Positions 1 to 8,587 of a stretch of 23,948 bases of DNA are shown one piece after another. Each line of letters opens with the position of its first letter. Positions within the stretch are counted from its first letter, which is position 1. The DNA is from an uncultured Erysipelotrichaceae bacterium. GTDB taxonomy: Bacteria; Bacillota_I; Bacilli_A; Erysipelotrichales; Erysipelotrichaceae. Location: positions 1 through 23,948 of the forward strand of contig CAJKOS010000011.1 in NCBI GenBank assembly GCA_905201565.1. Reading direction: 5' to 3'. The notes beneath the pieces were generated by a model, which did no database searches, was not told where the DNA came from, and saw only the letters and a list, made by a program, of their open reading frames with translations. A program made the position numbers and the translations under genes.

Positions 1-98
1 ACGATCCAGACGAACTTGCGCAGTTGTTCTGTCTTTTACATCGGTGAATAGTAACAGATTTTGACAATGTATTTGCTTATGGTGGAGGCTTGTTACTG

Positions 99-941
99 TC
101 AGTTACCTGTCAGAATTCTTGTCTTGCGCACAAATAACTTCCTTGCCCGCATCAGTTCCATGGTCTTATCCACAAGGGCTTCATCCTTTGTAATACCAAA
201 TACCGTACTGCCGCTGCCACTCATGAGTACCCCATCAAATCCAAGCAGTGAAAGTGCCTCTTTCACCTGCCTGATCTCAGGTACCAGCTGCAATGCTGCA
301 CCTTCGAGGCTGTTTCCAAGAGCGTCCACAATCCCCTGATAATTACCTTCAATCAGCGCTCTGCCCATCTTGTGGCAATCCGGATGTTCTGGTTCTGTTT
401 GATCGGATAATTCAAAGGCTTCTTTTGTGGAAACACCACGCTTTGGTTTGACAAGCAGGATATGAAAATCCGGATGACATTCAAATGGTACGATGACCTC
501 ACCAATACCCTGTACAAGAGCTGGCTTGGAAAGGATACAGAAAGGCACATCTGCCCCAACTTCCCTGCCACAGTCAATCATGTCCTGTTCACTCATGTTC
601 AGATTGAGCATTCTGTTCATCATCCGTATGGCCGCCGCATCTGCACTGCCTCCGGCAAGACCCGCCCGGGTAGGAATATGTTTCTGCAGGCGGATTTCAA
701 AATTCGTATCAAAGCCATATCTTTGCCGTAATACCTGTACTGCCTTGATAACGGTGTTTTTCTCATTGACTGGAATGTATGCGCGGTTGTTATAAATGCG
801 CATTTCATCTGAAGGTATCATTTCCAGTGTGTCATAGAAATCAATTGGCACCATGATCATTTCCAGTTCATGATAACCATCTTCTCTTCTTGATTTGATA
901 TTCAGACACAAATTGATTTTTGCATATGCCCGTTCTCTCAT
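99..941 (-). CDS. ispE: 4-diphosphocytidyl-2-C-methyl-D-erythritol kinase
   Basis: This GHMP-family kinase phosphorylates CDP-methylerythritol in the cytosolic MEP pathway to isopentenyl diphosphate. The 280-residue length is normal for the family. The N-terminus (AYAKINLCLNI) is typical of IspE. The ATP-binding glycine-rich motif is PTRAGLAGGSADAAA at residues 90-104, and the C-terminal GHMP motif is MSGSGSTVF near residue 242. The ATG overlaps the rsmA stop by four bases (ATGA), so the two are probably translationally coupled. It is the last gene of the mnmE-tatD-rnmV-rsmA-ispE run. Presence of ispE implies that the host uses the MEP route rather than, or as well as, mevalonate (inference). 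Confidence 0.95.
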   Translation of the reverse strand: MRERAYAKINLCLNIKSRREDGYHELEMIMVPIDFYDTLEMIPSDEMRIYNNRAYIPVNEKNTVIKAVQVLRQRYGFDTNFEIRLQKHIPTRAGLAGGSADAAAIRMMNRMLNLNMSEQDMIDCGREVGADVPFCILSKPALVQGIGEVIVPFECHPDFHILLVKPKRGVSTKEAFELSDQTEPEHPDCHKMGRALIEGNYQGIVDALGNSLEGAALQLVPEIRQVKEALSLLGFDGVLMSGSGSTVFGITKDEALVDKTMELMRARKLFVRKTRILTGN

Positions 942-1780
942 TTTCCTGCCTCGTATATTGCTTTCAACTGCTCTGTTGTCAATTCCTGTGCACGTCTGGA
1001 TGGTTCAATACCTGCTTTCTCAAGCAATGTCATTGCCTGCTCACCATCCATGATCTCCTTGAGATTATTGTATATCGTCTTTCTTCTCTGTTTGAAACAG
1101 ACTTTGACAAAAGAGAAGAAGTCTTTGATATCTTCTTTGGATTCTTGCACATCCTTTCTTTCAAACTGGATGATAATACTATCCACATTTGGAGAAGGAT
1201 TGAAGCTGCGGGCTGGCACATTGAACAGCTTTTTCACATTGTAGAGATACTGTGCTTCCACACTCAATGCACTGTATTCCTTATCATTCACATTCGCCGC
1301 AAACCTGTCTCCAACTTCTTTCTGCACCATGACGGTAATATAGGGAATATCCGGTGCTTCTTCAAACAAGCGGAAGAGGACAGGTGAAGTAATGTAATAA
1401 GGAAGGTTTGCACAGACACTCACCATGCCATACTTCTCTTTAAGCTCATCCACTTTCTTCCTTAAATCACAAACAAGGAAGTCCTCGAGAATCACTTCCA
1501 CATTATCATAAGGAGATAACGTATCTTCCAATACCGGTATGAGATCTTTATCCACTTCAAACGCTGTCACATGCTTGCTGTGGAGGGCTAACTGTTCCGT
1601 CAATGAACCAATACCCGGACCAATTTCAATGACCGCACCTTCACAATGTGCTTCTTCGGCACACCTTTCCACAATCTTTGGATCTACCAGGAAGTTCTGA
1701 CCAAAACCCTTCTTTGCCCGAAGGTCGTACTTCGCAAGGATTTCCTTGGTCCTCGAAGGTGTTGATATAAATTTTGTCAT
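938..1780 (-). CDS. rsmA: 16S rRNA (adenine1518-N6/adenine1519-N6)-dimethyltransferase
   Basis: RsmA (KsgA) dimethylates two adjacent adenines in the 3' terminal helix of 16S rRNA using S-adenosylmethionine, late in 30S assembly. The 280-residue protein shows the family landmarks in order: GFGQNFLVD (25-33), the SAM-binding motif IEIGPGIGSL (51-60), the catalytic NLPYY motif (125-129), and the QKEVGDRFAA stretch behind it. The C-terminal helical domain is complete. Its ATG overlaps the rnmV stop by four bases, and its stop overlaps the ispE start in the same way. Loss of this enzyme gives kasugamycin resistance in other bacteria. Confidence 0.96.
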   Translation of the reverse strand: MTKFISTPSRTKEILAKYDLRAKKGFGQNFLVDPKIVERCAEEAHCEGAVIEIGPGIGSLTEQLALHSKHVTAFEVDKDLIPVLEDTLSPYDNVEVILEDFLVCDLRKKVDELKEKYGMVSVCANLPYYITSPVLFRLFEEAPDIPYITVMVQKEVGDRFAANVNDKEYSALSVEAQYLYNVKKLFNVPARSFNPSPNVDSIIIQFERKDVQESKEDIKDFFSFVKVCFKQRRKTIYNNLKEIMDGEQAMTLLEKAGIEPSRRAQELTTEQLKAIYEAGK

Positions 1781-2316
1781 TCTGCGATCACCTCCATCAG
1801 TTCTTCCTTACTGATTGAAAGATCATTCAATCTGTCGCGCATCGTACGGGCATTGCCATAGCCGATATGCAGTTTCTTTCCAACTTTCATTCTCTTTTCA
1901 CCACTATCCGCATGTCCCGATAAACCAAGTTCATACATATCCATTGCGGTGATGTTTTCTTCCCTGTTTTCATCATATGTCACAAGGTTTTGCAACGCTT
2001 CCGATAGTGCCTCATAGCCAGCATGTTCTACCCCAACCTTATGGGTAGTCTTTGCCTTGTCTTTGTCGATAAAAGCATTGAGACACCCAGGCACTGCCGC
2101 ATTGACAGCCTTGCGGATGCGGTTGCCAGGAGAATCCGGATCCGTAAAGACAATGACCCCACGAACTTCCTTTGCCCTTCGTATCATATCCAGGGTGAAC
2201 TTTCCAAGGTGTGTACCACCTGTTTCAATCGTATCACACTCAAAATACTGTCTGAGATTGGCTGTATCATTTTTCCCTTCCACAACAATCAATTCCCGTA
2301 TCTTCTGTTTATCCAT
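1777..2316 (-). CDS. rnmV: Ribonuclease M5 (5S rRNA maturation, Toprim)
   Basis: RNase M5 makes the final cuts in 5S rRNA maturation in Bacillota. The Toprim fold is visible: an N-terminal glutamate in VVEGKND and the acidic DPDSPG motif in IVFTDPDSPG, both needed for Mg2+-dependent cleavage. I start the gene at the ATG at 2316 (MDKQKIREL, 179 aa) rather than 24 bases upstream. That choice gives a normal RNase M5 N-terminus and an AAAGG ribosome binding site about 8 bases ahead. It overlaps the tatD stop by 8 bases. The tatD-rnmV-rsmA order is the classical Firmicute arrangement. Confidence 0.93.
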   Translation of the reverse strand: MDKQKIRELIVVEGKNDTANLRQYFECDTIETGGTHLGKFTLDMIRRAKEVRGVIVFTDPDSPGNRIRKAVNAAVPGCLNAFIDKDKAKTTHKVGVEHAGYEALSEALQNLVTYDENREENITAMDMYELGLSGHADSGEKRMKVGKKLHIGYGNARTMRDRLNDLSISKEELMEVIAE

Positions 2317-3085
2317 GCAGAAACCTTTCATAGTTATCAAAAATCTGTTCTCTCAACACTTCCTCATCTGTACCCCTGACCTCTGCCATCTTTGCAAGGA
2401 TCAAAGGAATAAAGGAAGGTTCATTGCGCTTTCCACGATGTGGCACAGGTGCCATATATGGACAATCTGTTTCCGTAAGGAGATATGAAGGATCAATCGT
2501 CTCCACCACTTCTACAGAATGTCTTGCATTCTTGAATGTCACCGGTCCACCAAGGGCAATATAATACCCCAGTTTTGTGAATTCCTTTGCCATTTCCTTT
2601 GTACCGGAAAAGCAATGCAATACACCTTTGTGGTGGTATTCCTTCATGATATCAAATGTATCCTGCATGGCATCGCGGGCATGGACAGATATCGGTTTGT
2701 TCAATGACTTTGCCAGTGCAATCTGCTTTTTGAACAGCTCCCTCTGCATAGCACGCACACCCATATCCTTTTCCCAATAGTAGTCAAGTCCCATCTCACC
2801 AAGTACTGCTACTTCTTTAAGGGATGCTGTTTTGACAAACTGTTCCCACTTCTCATCGGTAAGATCTTTGACATCTTCCGGGAATATCGCACTGGCAACC
2901 TGATATTTTTCTGTATCCCGTTTTGCAAATTCTATGGCGCGCATCGTCTCCTCATAGTGCAGGGTGATGATCAGAATCCGATCCACCCCCTGTTCACTGG
3001 TCCGCTGTATCATTTCTTCAAAATCTTCTTCAAACTCCTCTGCCATAATATGGGCATGGGAGTCCACATAGTGTCTTTTCTCCAT
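2309..3085 (-). CDS. tatD: TatD-family metal-dependent hydrolase (DNase)
   Basis: This is an amidohydrolase-superfamily TIM-barrel protein of the TatD/YabD/YcfH group, a metal-dependent 3'-5' DNase or deoxyribonucleotide hydrolase. Metal ligands are visible: the DSHAHI motif near the N-terminus, the glutamate of GEMGLDY, SVHARDA, HCFSG and the aspartate of TETDCPY. An upstream in-frame ATG at 3121 would add 12 residues that lie inside mnmE. I prefer the ATG at 3085 (MEKRHYVDSHAHI, 258 aa), because it matches the usual family length and lies one base after the mnmE stop. The Shine-Dalgarno there is weak, which suits coupling to mnmE. Confidence 0.93.
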   Translation of the reverse strand: MEKRHYVDSHAHIMAEEFEEDFEEMIQRTSEQGVDRILIITLHYEETMRAIEFAKRDTEKYQVASAIFPEDVKDLTDEKWEQFVKTASLKEVAVLGEMGLDYYWEKDMGVRAMQRELFKKQIALAKSLNKPISVHARDAMQDTFDIMKEYHHKGVLHCFSGTKEMAKEFTKLGYYIALGGPVTFKNARHSVEVVETIDPSYLLTETDCPYMAPVPHRGKRNEPSFIPLILAKMAEVRGTDEEVLREQIFDNYERFLHG

Positions 3086-3086
3086 C

Positions 3087-4412
3087 TTATTTTCCCAGGC
3101 AAAATCTTGAAAATATTTCATCGAGAAGATCTTCCCTGCCTGCCTTTCCTGTTATTTCTTTTAATGCATTCCATGCTTTTTCAAGATCAATCGTCACAAG
3201 ATCCAATTCCATGCCTTCTTCCAATGCGGAAATTGCATCTTTCATAGACTGTCTTGCGGACATTGCAAGACCAATCTGTCTTTCATTGTTCAGTGTATCT
3301 TCTTTCACCACGCTCAGTTCATGCGCATACTTTTGTTCAATGGCTTCCACAAGGCTTTCCACATCTCCATTGATCGCAGAAATGGAAATCCCTTCCGGTA
3401 CAGCTTTCTTGTCCTTTTTGTTATAGACAACAATTCTGTTTCTGTCCTTTGTCATCTCCAACAGTTTCTGATCATCTTCTGTCAATTGTTCAGAACCATC
3501 CAGGACCACAATCACAAGCTGTGCCTTTTCCAAAGCTTCTAATGACTTGCGGATACCAATCTGTTCTATGGCATTGTCACTTTCCCGGATACCTGCTGTA
3601 TCGATGAGGTTGAGGGTTACGCTGCCAACCCTGACCTGTCCTTCCACAAGGTCTCTTGTCGTACCGGCAATATCGGTCACGATGGCCTTGTCTTCTTCAA
3701 GCAATGCATTGAGCAATGATGACTTGCCAACATTTGGTCTTCCAAGGATGACCGTATCGATACCCTCTTTGATCAGGGTAGCAGACTCTGCCCTGCGTAT
3801 GACTTCTTCAATGTCCTCTAACCACTGCTTTGCCTTTGGCAGGATTTCTTCTTCGGTCAGCACATGGACATCATCATATTCAGGATAATCGATGTTGACT
3901 TCGATGTTGGAAATGATCTGTGTGAGGTCTTCTTCCAATGGGGCAAGGATTCTTGCGACAGACCCTTTGATAGAATGGACGGCACTTGTTGCATTGAGTT
4001 CATCTTTTGCATTGATGAGATCGTTGACAGCTTCTGCTGCAGAAAGGTCCATCTTGCCATTGAGGAAGGCACGTTCAGTAAACTCACCACGGCGGGCAAG
4101 CCTTGCGCCCTGTCCAAGAACAAGGGAAAGCACTTTCCGTGTTATGTAAATACCACCATGACAGGACAGTTCAATTACATCTTCCCCAGTATAGGACCGG
4201 GGTCCCCGAAACAAAGACACCAGCACTTCATCTACCGGTTCTCCATCTTCCATGATTGTTCCATAGTGAATGGTATAGCCCTTTACATTGGAAAGGTCCT
4301 TTCCTATGAGCCTTGAAGCAATCGCAATTGCCTCATCTCCCGATATGCGGATCATGGAAACAGCACCCATGGCATTGGCTGTTGAAACCGCCGCTATTGT
4401 ATCATTGAACAT
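3087..4412 (-). CDS. mnmE: tRNA uridine-5-carboxymethylaminomethyl GTPase
   Basis: MnmE (TrmE) works with MnmG to modify the wobble uridine (cmnm5U) of several tRNAs in the cytosol. The N-terminal folate-binding domain begins NDTIAAVST. The GTPase domain carries P-loop GRPNVGKSS, the T-loop/DTAG region (TDIAGTTRD, then DTAG), and NKKD for guanine specificity. The C-terminal Cys motif reads FCLGK, where the family usually ends in C(I/V)GK. Two near starts exist at 4418 and 4412. I use 4412 (MFNDTIAAV), since AGGA sits 6 bases before it and family members begin close to this point. It heads the housekeeping operon and is divergent from the helicase. Confidence 0.95.
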   Translation of the reverse strand: MFNDTIAAVSTANAMGAVSMIRISGDEAIAIASRLIGKDLSNVKGYTIHYGTIMEDGEPVDEVLVSLFRGPRSYTGEDVIELSCHGGIYITRKVLSLVLGQGARLARRGEFTERAFLNGKMDLSAAEAVNDLINAKDELNATSAVHSIKGSVARILAPLEEDLTQIISNIEVNIDYPEYDDVHVLTEEEILPKAKQWLEDIEEVIRRAESATLIKEGIDTVILGRPNVGKSSLLNALLEEDKAIVTDIAGTTRDLVEGQVRVGSVTLNLIDTAGIRESDNAIEQIGIRKSLEALEKAQLVIVVLDGSEQLTEDDQKLLEMTKDRNRIVVYNKKDKKAVPEGISISAINGDVESLVEAIEQKYAHELSVVKEDTLNNERQIGLAMSARQSMKDAISALEEGMELDLVTIDLEKAWNALKEITGKAGREDLLDEIFSRFCLGK

Positions 4413-4493
4413 ACACATTCCTGCCTTTCTCTCCGTATTCTACACCATGGAACTGGTATTTATAAACTTCTTCACTTCTGTTACACTCCTTGT

Positions 4494-5831
4494 ATGACAA
4501 AAGCAATTCCTGAAAACATTATGCATGCAATTCATGATGCAGGCTATCATACACTAAGACCTGTGCAGACACAATGCATACCACTATTATTAGAAGGCAA
4601 AAGCATTGCCGTACAGGCACATACCGGTTCTGGCAAAACAGCAGCCTTTCTCATCCCTTCTTTGTCCATGGCAAATGAAGATGCACAATATCCGGAAGTT
4701 CTCATCCTTTCTCCAACAAGAGAACTTGCCTTACAGACTGGGAACCTCGCAAAGCAGTTTTCCCTCTACACCCGCATTCATACTGCAGTATGTATTGGTG
4801 GTATCGATATTGAAAAACAGATCAATGCCCTGAAGATGAAACCGGCTCTTGTTGTGGGAACACCCGGAAGGATTGTGGATCTGATACATCAGGGAAAGCT
4901 TGACCTTTCAAAGCTGAAATTGCTTGTTATGGATGAAGCAGACCAGCTCATTTCTACCGGACAGAAGAAGGAAACAGAAGAAATTCTTTCAAACATTCAA
5001 TGTCCTCGTGCCCTCTTTTCTGCAACATTGAAAGAAGAAGTACTTTCCTTCCTTCCGCCAGACTATGAAATGGTTGTCCTTGATGAACAGAAAGTCAGTG
5101 ACAATATCAAAACTTGGTATATTGAAACAGAAGATAAACAAGAAACCTTGCTAGAAGTGCTGAAACATACAGACATACAAAATTGTATTATCTTTGTACA
5201 TTATCGCAGTACTGCTTCAAAGCTTTCTTCTTTCCTGCAAAAACATCACATGTTATCATCTGCTTTCTCTTCCGATAAAGAAGAAAAGGAACGCATCCGC
5301 ATTCTCAAGGACTTTGAAGCTGGCAAAATCCGCATCTTGTGCGCAACCGATGCGGCTGCTAGGGGATTAGACCTAAGCCATATCTCTCATATCATCCATT
5401 ATGATCCTTCCATCGATGAAGAAACATACATTCACCGTTCCGGAAGAAGCGGACATCAGGGACAGGACGGTGCGGTCATCTCCCTGATCACAAAAGAAGA
5501 TGATTCAAAGACAATCCGGTATATCAAGGAACAGTCGCATCCGTTTCCTGTTTCCTGTGCAGAACAGTATGATCTTTCTCAGCCGTTGAAGAGAAAGGCA
5601 GAACCAGAAAAGCATTACACAAAGCTCATCATCAAAGCCGGAAGAAACGACAAGCTTCGTCCAAAGGACATTATTGGCGCACTTTGTACAATGTTTGCCT
5701 TCGAAGACATCGGTACATTGGAAATCCAGGATCATTACAGTATTGTCATCATCAAGAAGAATATCGCTTTGAAGGAATCCTCACTTTCCATCAAAGGAAA
5801 GAAGCGAAAGATTGAATGCGCAAAATACTAA
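4494..5831 (+). CDS. dbpA: DEAD-box RNA helicase with DbpA-type RNA-binding domain
   Basis: This is an ATP-dependent RNA helicase probably acting in 50S ribosome assembly; DbpA/YxiN homologues bind hairpin 92 of 23S rRNA through their C-terminal domain. Motifs are RPVQTQ (Q motif), AHTGSGKT (42-49), PTRELALQ (74-81), TPGR, DEAD (147-150), SAT (176-178) and RGLD. Motif VI reads HRSGRSG instead of the usual HRxGRTGR. Residues from about 365 onward form a compact basic domain (KLIIKAGRNDKLRPKDIIGA) like the DbpA RNA-binding domain. No Shine-Dalgarno is visible before the ATG (the upstream bases read ACTCCTTGT), and the usual aromatic residue upstream of the Q motif is missing, so the start is somewhat uncertain. 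It is the only plus-strand gene here. Confidence 0.9.
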   Translation: MTKAIPENIMHAIHDAGYHTLRPVQTQCIPLLLEGKSIAVQAHTGSGKTAAFLIPSLSMANEDAQYPEVLILSPTRELALQTGNLAKQFSLYTRIHTAVCIGGIDIEKQINALKMKPALVVGTPGRIVDLIHQGKLDLSKLKLLVMDEADQLISTGQKKETEEILSNIQCPRALFSATLKEEVLSFLPPDYEMVVLDEQKVSDNIKTWYIETEDKQETLLEVLKHTDIQNCIIFVHYRSTASKLSSFLQKHHMLSSAFSSDKEEKERIRILKDFEAGKIRILCATDAAARGLDLSHISHIIHYDPSIDEETYIHRSGRSGHQGQDGAVISLITKEDDSKTIRYIKEQSHPFPVSCAEQYDLSQPLKRKAEPEKHYTKLIIKAGRNDKLRPKDIIGALCTMFAFEDIGTLEIQDHYSIVIIKKNIALKESSLSIKGKKRKIECAKY

Positions 5832-5856
5832 ACCCGGCAAACTGCCGGGTATTTTA
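5832..5856. terminator. Bidirectional rho-independent terminator
   Basis: A perfect 8-bp stem (ACCCGGCA / TGCCGGGT, 5832-5839 and 5843-5850) with a 3-base loop starts one base after the helicase stop codon and ends three bases before the stop of the TPM gene on the other strand. It is followed by ATTTTAG on the plus strand and by TTTAGTATTTT on the minus strand. It fits a shared terminator for two convergent genes. Confidence 0.85.
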
Positions 5857-6645
5857 GAATTTGCCGCTGCTGGAAGAAAATCCGCCGCTGTTGACAGATG
5901 TCCCTCCTCCGCCATCATTTTTAGGAATCTTATGGCGGGTAACAGTCGTATGCGTATAAATATCATATCGTTCCATCATATGTTCACTGCCTGGAACGAT
6001 GTACTCACTCGCTTCTGAACCAAGGCGTGCACTGCGCATCTTTGAACAAAGGTAAACCATTATGCCTGCAGAAACAATCAGTGGAATGACAAACAGGGAA
6101 ATTGTATTAAAAGTATTTCTTTCCTGGACTTTGTCAGGATCTGTATCTACATCAAGCGGTGTGCCGCTGCTTTCCATAGCCATCATTTCTTCTGCTGCAG
6201 AAAGATAATCAAGAAAACCTCCATACCAGTCATCCTCGCCAAAGGCATCAAGGAACTGATCAGCCATCCATTCCTTGCCATAATCGGTAAATGCCGCATG
6301 GGCTTGATCACCATAACTGACAATGGCATAGTCTCTTTCTTCCATGCTCAGCATCAACAATGTACCATTGTGCTCTGTACCGACTCCAAGTTCCATACTG
6401 CTATAGAAAACTTCTGCCGCCCGGGTCACACCTGGAGATAGTTCGTTGTAATCGTCAATGGTCAAAATATAAATACCGCAATCGTATTGATCACTTAACC
6501 GATTCGCTTCATGATTCAGTTCTGCTTCTTCCTCACTTGTCAACAAATCCGCATAGTCATATATAGTTGTTTCTTCTGCGCATACGGGCACAAAGGAAGC
6601 TGCAGAAAATGAAAGAAATCCAGCTGCTATCAATAGCTTCTTCAT
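5854..6645 (-). CDS. TPM-domain membrane protein (Psb32/YgcG-like)
   Basis: This is a predicted exported and membrane-anchored protein with a TPM (TLP18.3/Psb32/MOLO-1) domain. I start at the ATG at 6645, which follows a strong AGGAGG site and overlaps the zinc-ribbon stop by four bases (ATGA), giving 263 aa. Residues 1-24 are a signal peptide (basic MKK, hydrophobic core, VCAEE). The TPM domain spans about residues 27-155. A transmembrane helix lies at about 181-201, and the tail is glycine/serine rich (GGGGTSVNSGGFSSSSGKF), common in this family. Bacterial TPM proteins have been linked to envelope or photosystem maintenance and sometimes phosphatase activity; the role here is unknown. It is the last gene of a three-gene cluster. 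Confidence 0.85.
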   Translation of the reverse strand: MKKLLIAAGFLSFSAASFVPVCAEETTIYDYADLLTSEEEAELNHEANRLSDQYDCGIYILTIDDYNELSPGVTRAAEVFYSSMELGVGTEHNGTLLMLSMEERDYAIVSYGDQAHAAFTDYGKEWMADQFLDAFGEDDWYGGFLDYLSAAEEMMAMESSGTPLDVDTDPDKVQERNTFNTISLFVIPLIVSAGIMVYLCSKMRSARLGSEASEYIVPGSEHMMERYDIYTHTTVTRHKIPKNDGGGGTSVNSGGFSSSSGKF

Positions 6646-7727
6646 ACAATTCCTCCTATGATGAACCATACGATAACAAATACAACGATGTAAATAACCG
6701 CCGCAAGCAATACAGCCTTTGGTATGTTTATCGGCAGGTCGCCAATCATCTTTCCGGTTTCTCCATTCATGGCAAACATGTATGTCTTCCCTCTCCATTG
6801 TGTTGTTAAAAGCCATACCGGTAATAATGCATAGGCAACATCGCCCCTTCTGAGATATACCCTCTCCCGGATTGGCACAACTGTCTGATAACCAAATACC
6901 GATGCGCGCATCGCACCTATTGCGGAGTTACGGCATCTTTCATCTGCCCGTGCAGCGCAATCTTCTGCGCTTTCATCATACTTATCCGCAAGAAAACCAG
7001 GAAGATACATAAGGGAGAAACCTTTCAGTTCTTCATAGTCAAACGGTTCGATGGAATCCATAAGGTCATCGGGCATTTTCTTTGAGGCATCTACCGGCAC
7101 TTTGGAAAAGGAAAGTGAACCCTTACGTCTGACATGATAATGGCTTGTACGCGTAACCCGGTAGTCCCCTTCGGTTGTTGTGATCGAACGGGTTGTATGG
7201 TAAATACAGTCAGCTTCTGCTTCCCCACTGTACATCCAGAAAGGAACATAGATGCCTTTAATTTCCTGAACATGATTTTCTTTTTTAAATGCCTTGGGAA
7301 GAAGGATCTTGCCGCGATAATGGTTCTTCAATGCCTCTATGGCTTCTTCTTTTGTTGTTCTGAAAGGAATGATGTAGTCCGGTTTCATCACTCCGGAGAG
7401 TTTTCCGGGAATGATGGCATTGTTTCCACAATAGGGACAACTTGTAGCAGCGGTAGTTTCATCTGTGATGAGTTCTGCCCCGCATGAAGGACAGACATAC
7501 ATTCTGAGCTGTTCGCTGCCTTCTCCCCAGTTGTCACTTAAGCCGGCAGTGTTCCATACCGTATCATCCGCCTTTTCTTCCGCATTCTCAGCTTCATAAA
7601 TCTTTTCAATGTCCTCTTTGGGAAACGATGAACCGCAATAATCGCATTTCATCTCTCCGCTTTCTGCATCATACCGCAATGGTGCACCACACGATGGACA
7701 CTTGTAATTCTTTACCCCTTCACTCAT
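6642..7727 (-). CDS. Double zinc-ribbon, C-terminally membrane-anchored protein
   Basis: The protein is 361 residues with two rubredoxin-like zinc ribbons: Cys10/Cys13/Cys28/Cys31 and Cys79/Cys82/Cys97/Cys100, each as CPxCG...CxxCG. Databases usually call such proteins TFIIB-type zinc-ribbon proteins, a label based on the knuckle and not on function. A middle beta-rich region (about 110-330) follows, and a single hydrophobic helix ends the protein (about 335-358), so the bulk should be cytosolic and tail-anchored. It starts at 7727 with AGGAG 8-9 bases ahead, 19 bases after the preceding gene. The link to a TPM protein and a small two-TM protein suggests a membrane-associated complex; no catalytic residues are recognised. 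Confidence 0.85.
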   Translation of the reverse strand: MSEGVKNYKCPSCGAPLRYDAESGEMKCDYCGSSFPKEDIEKIYEAENAEEKADDTVWNTAGLSDNWGEGSEQLRMYVCPSCGAELITDETTAATSCPYCGNNAIIPGKLSGVMKPDYIIPFRTTKEEAIEALKNHYRGKILLPKAFKKENHVQEIKGIYVPFWMYSGEAEADCIYHTTRSITTTEGDYRVTRTSHYHVRRKGSLSFSKVPVDASKKMPDDLMDSIEPFDYEELKGFSLMYLPGFLADKYDESAEDCAARADERCRNSAIGAMRASVFGYQTVVPIRERVYLRRGDVAYALLPVWLLTTQWRGKTYMFAMNGETGKMIGDLPINIPKAVLLAAVIYIVVFVIVWFIIGGIV

Positions 7728-7746
7728 GATTGTTCTCCTGACAATA

Positions 7747-8286
7747 TCAGTCTCTTTTTAAATGCGAAAGTGTTCCTTCACCTTCCAACTCTGTTCCCTG
7801 AATGGAAATACCTGGATTCTTCTTTGTAAGAAAAGCCGCAAACCGTCTTGCCTGTGTTGTATTATCTAACATAAAGCTATAGGTCTTGCCTGCCTGTACC
7901 AAAGTTGCTTCTTGCTTTCCTTTTGACATGTTTTCAACTGTCAGCGCTGTAACATTGTCGGTTGGAATTTCTTCGATATGCAGTTTCTCATCCGCCACCA
8001 ACATTCTTTCCTCGAGAACAAATGTTCTTCCCAGCAGTGCACCTTCCTTGTAATAGTCTTCTATCTGTTTAACATCTTTGAGGCATCTGACAACTTTTTG
8101 TTTATGTACATATTCCACTATCATGACCGCGATTAGAGCAATGCCCGCTGCGCAGCCTCCATAGTAAAACAGATTGTTTTTTGTTCGAAATGCAAAGTAG
8201 GCAAGGATGAATACACCAATTGCCAGCAGAAATTTTACCAAAGCATATTTCACTGTAATGCAGGACCGGTAAAATCGTTTAACCAT
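7747..8286 (-). CDS. Two-TM hypothetical protein with soluble beta-rich tail
   Basis: A 179-residue protein of unknown function. Two hydrophobic helices lie at about 14-33 and 38-58, followed by a soluble region of about 120 residues with alternating short strands (for example LHIEEIPTDNVTALTVENM and YSFMLDNTTQARRFAAFL). This layout is reminiscent of bacterial PH-like/YcxB-type proteins, but I see no diagnostic motif. The start is supported by GGAGG ahead of the ATG (GGAGGAAGCCT-ATG). It is the first gene of the cluster with the zinc-ribbon and TPM proteins and probably shares their function. Confidence 0.75.
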   Translation of the reverse strand: MVKRFYRSCITVKYALVKFLLAIGVFILAYFAFRTKNNLFYYGGCAAGIALIAVMIVEYVHKQKVVRCLKDVKQIEDYYKEGALLGRTFVLEERMLVADEKLHIEEIPTDNVTALTVENMSKGKQEATLVQAGKTYSFMLDNTTQARRFAAFLTKKNPGISIQGTELEGEGTLSHLKRD

Positions 8287-8587
8287 AGGCTTCCTCCAGA
8301 TTTGTTTCTTTGCTTTATCTTATCATTCCTTATGTATGTGCTCCATATGGTATTTTGGTTTTGTAATGGATTTATTTCTCCTTCACAAGCTAAGGAATAT
8401 GAGTTTGTACCCTTTGATATCATATTACCGGCTTAACATTTCCAAACTTTTAAGCTCTGCTTTCAACTTTTAAACTGTCAGGTCTCTAAAATGAAAAAGC
8501 TACCGCTTCCTGTTCAATAAAGTGGTAACTTTTCCTATATCCATTGATCATGCAATACAGTTATTCCAACAGACAATATAGACTATG
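8287..8587. other. Intergenic region between the catabolic operon and the envelope cluster
   Basis: These 301 bases hold the operon terminator (8494-8533) and, nearer the left end, the promoter region of the two-TM gene. One possible minus-strand -35/-10 pair there is TTGTGA and TACAAA with a 17-base spacer, which is only a weak match. I see no coding sequence, RNA gene or repeat in it. Confidence 0.5.
8494..8533 (-). terminator. Terminator of the PTS/deglycase operon
   Basis: Read on the minus strand, AAAAGTTACCAC (8533-8522) pairs with GCGGTAGCTTTT (8506-8495) through 11 pairs including one or two G-U pairs and one mismatch, around a 15-base loop. It is followed by T-rich sequence (TTTTTCATTTT). 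It lies 55 bases past the last gene of the operon. Confidence 0.75.

Noticed and set aside
1..47. Possible 3' end of a plus-strand CDS (frame 3 reads DPDELAQLFCLLHR then TGA)
   Set aside because: Only 14 codons are visible and nothing identifies them; other frames are also open for a similar length, so chance cannot be excluded.
50..97. 7-bp inverted repeat AGTAACA / TGTTACT downstream of ispE
   Set aside because: The loop is about 34 bases and no T-run follows, so it is weak as a terminator; such repeats occur by chance.
920..1387. 155-codon plus-strand open frame opposite rsmA
   Set aside because: Lies antisense to a well-identified gene, with no family signature and no ribosome binding site; a shadow of the real gene.
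3864..4316. 150-codon plus-strand open frame opposite mnmE
   Set aside because: Antisense to conserved mnmE coding sequence, and its translation resembles no family.
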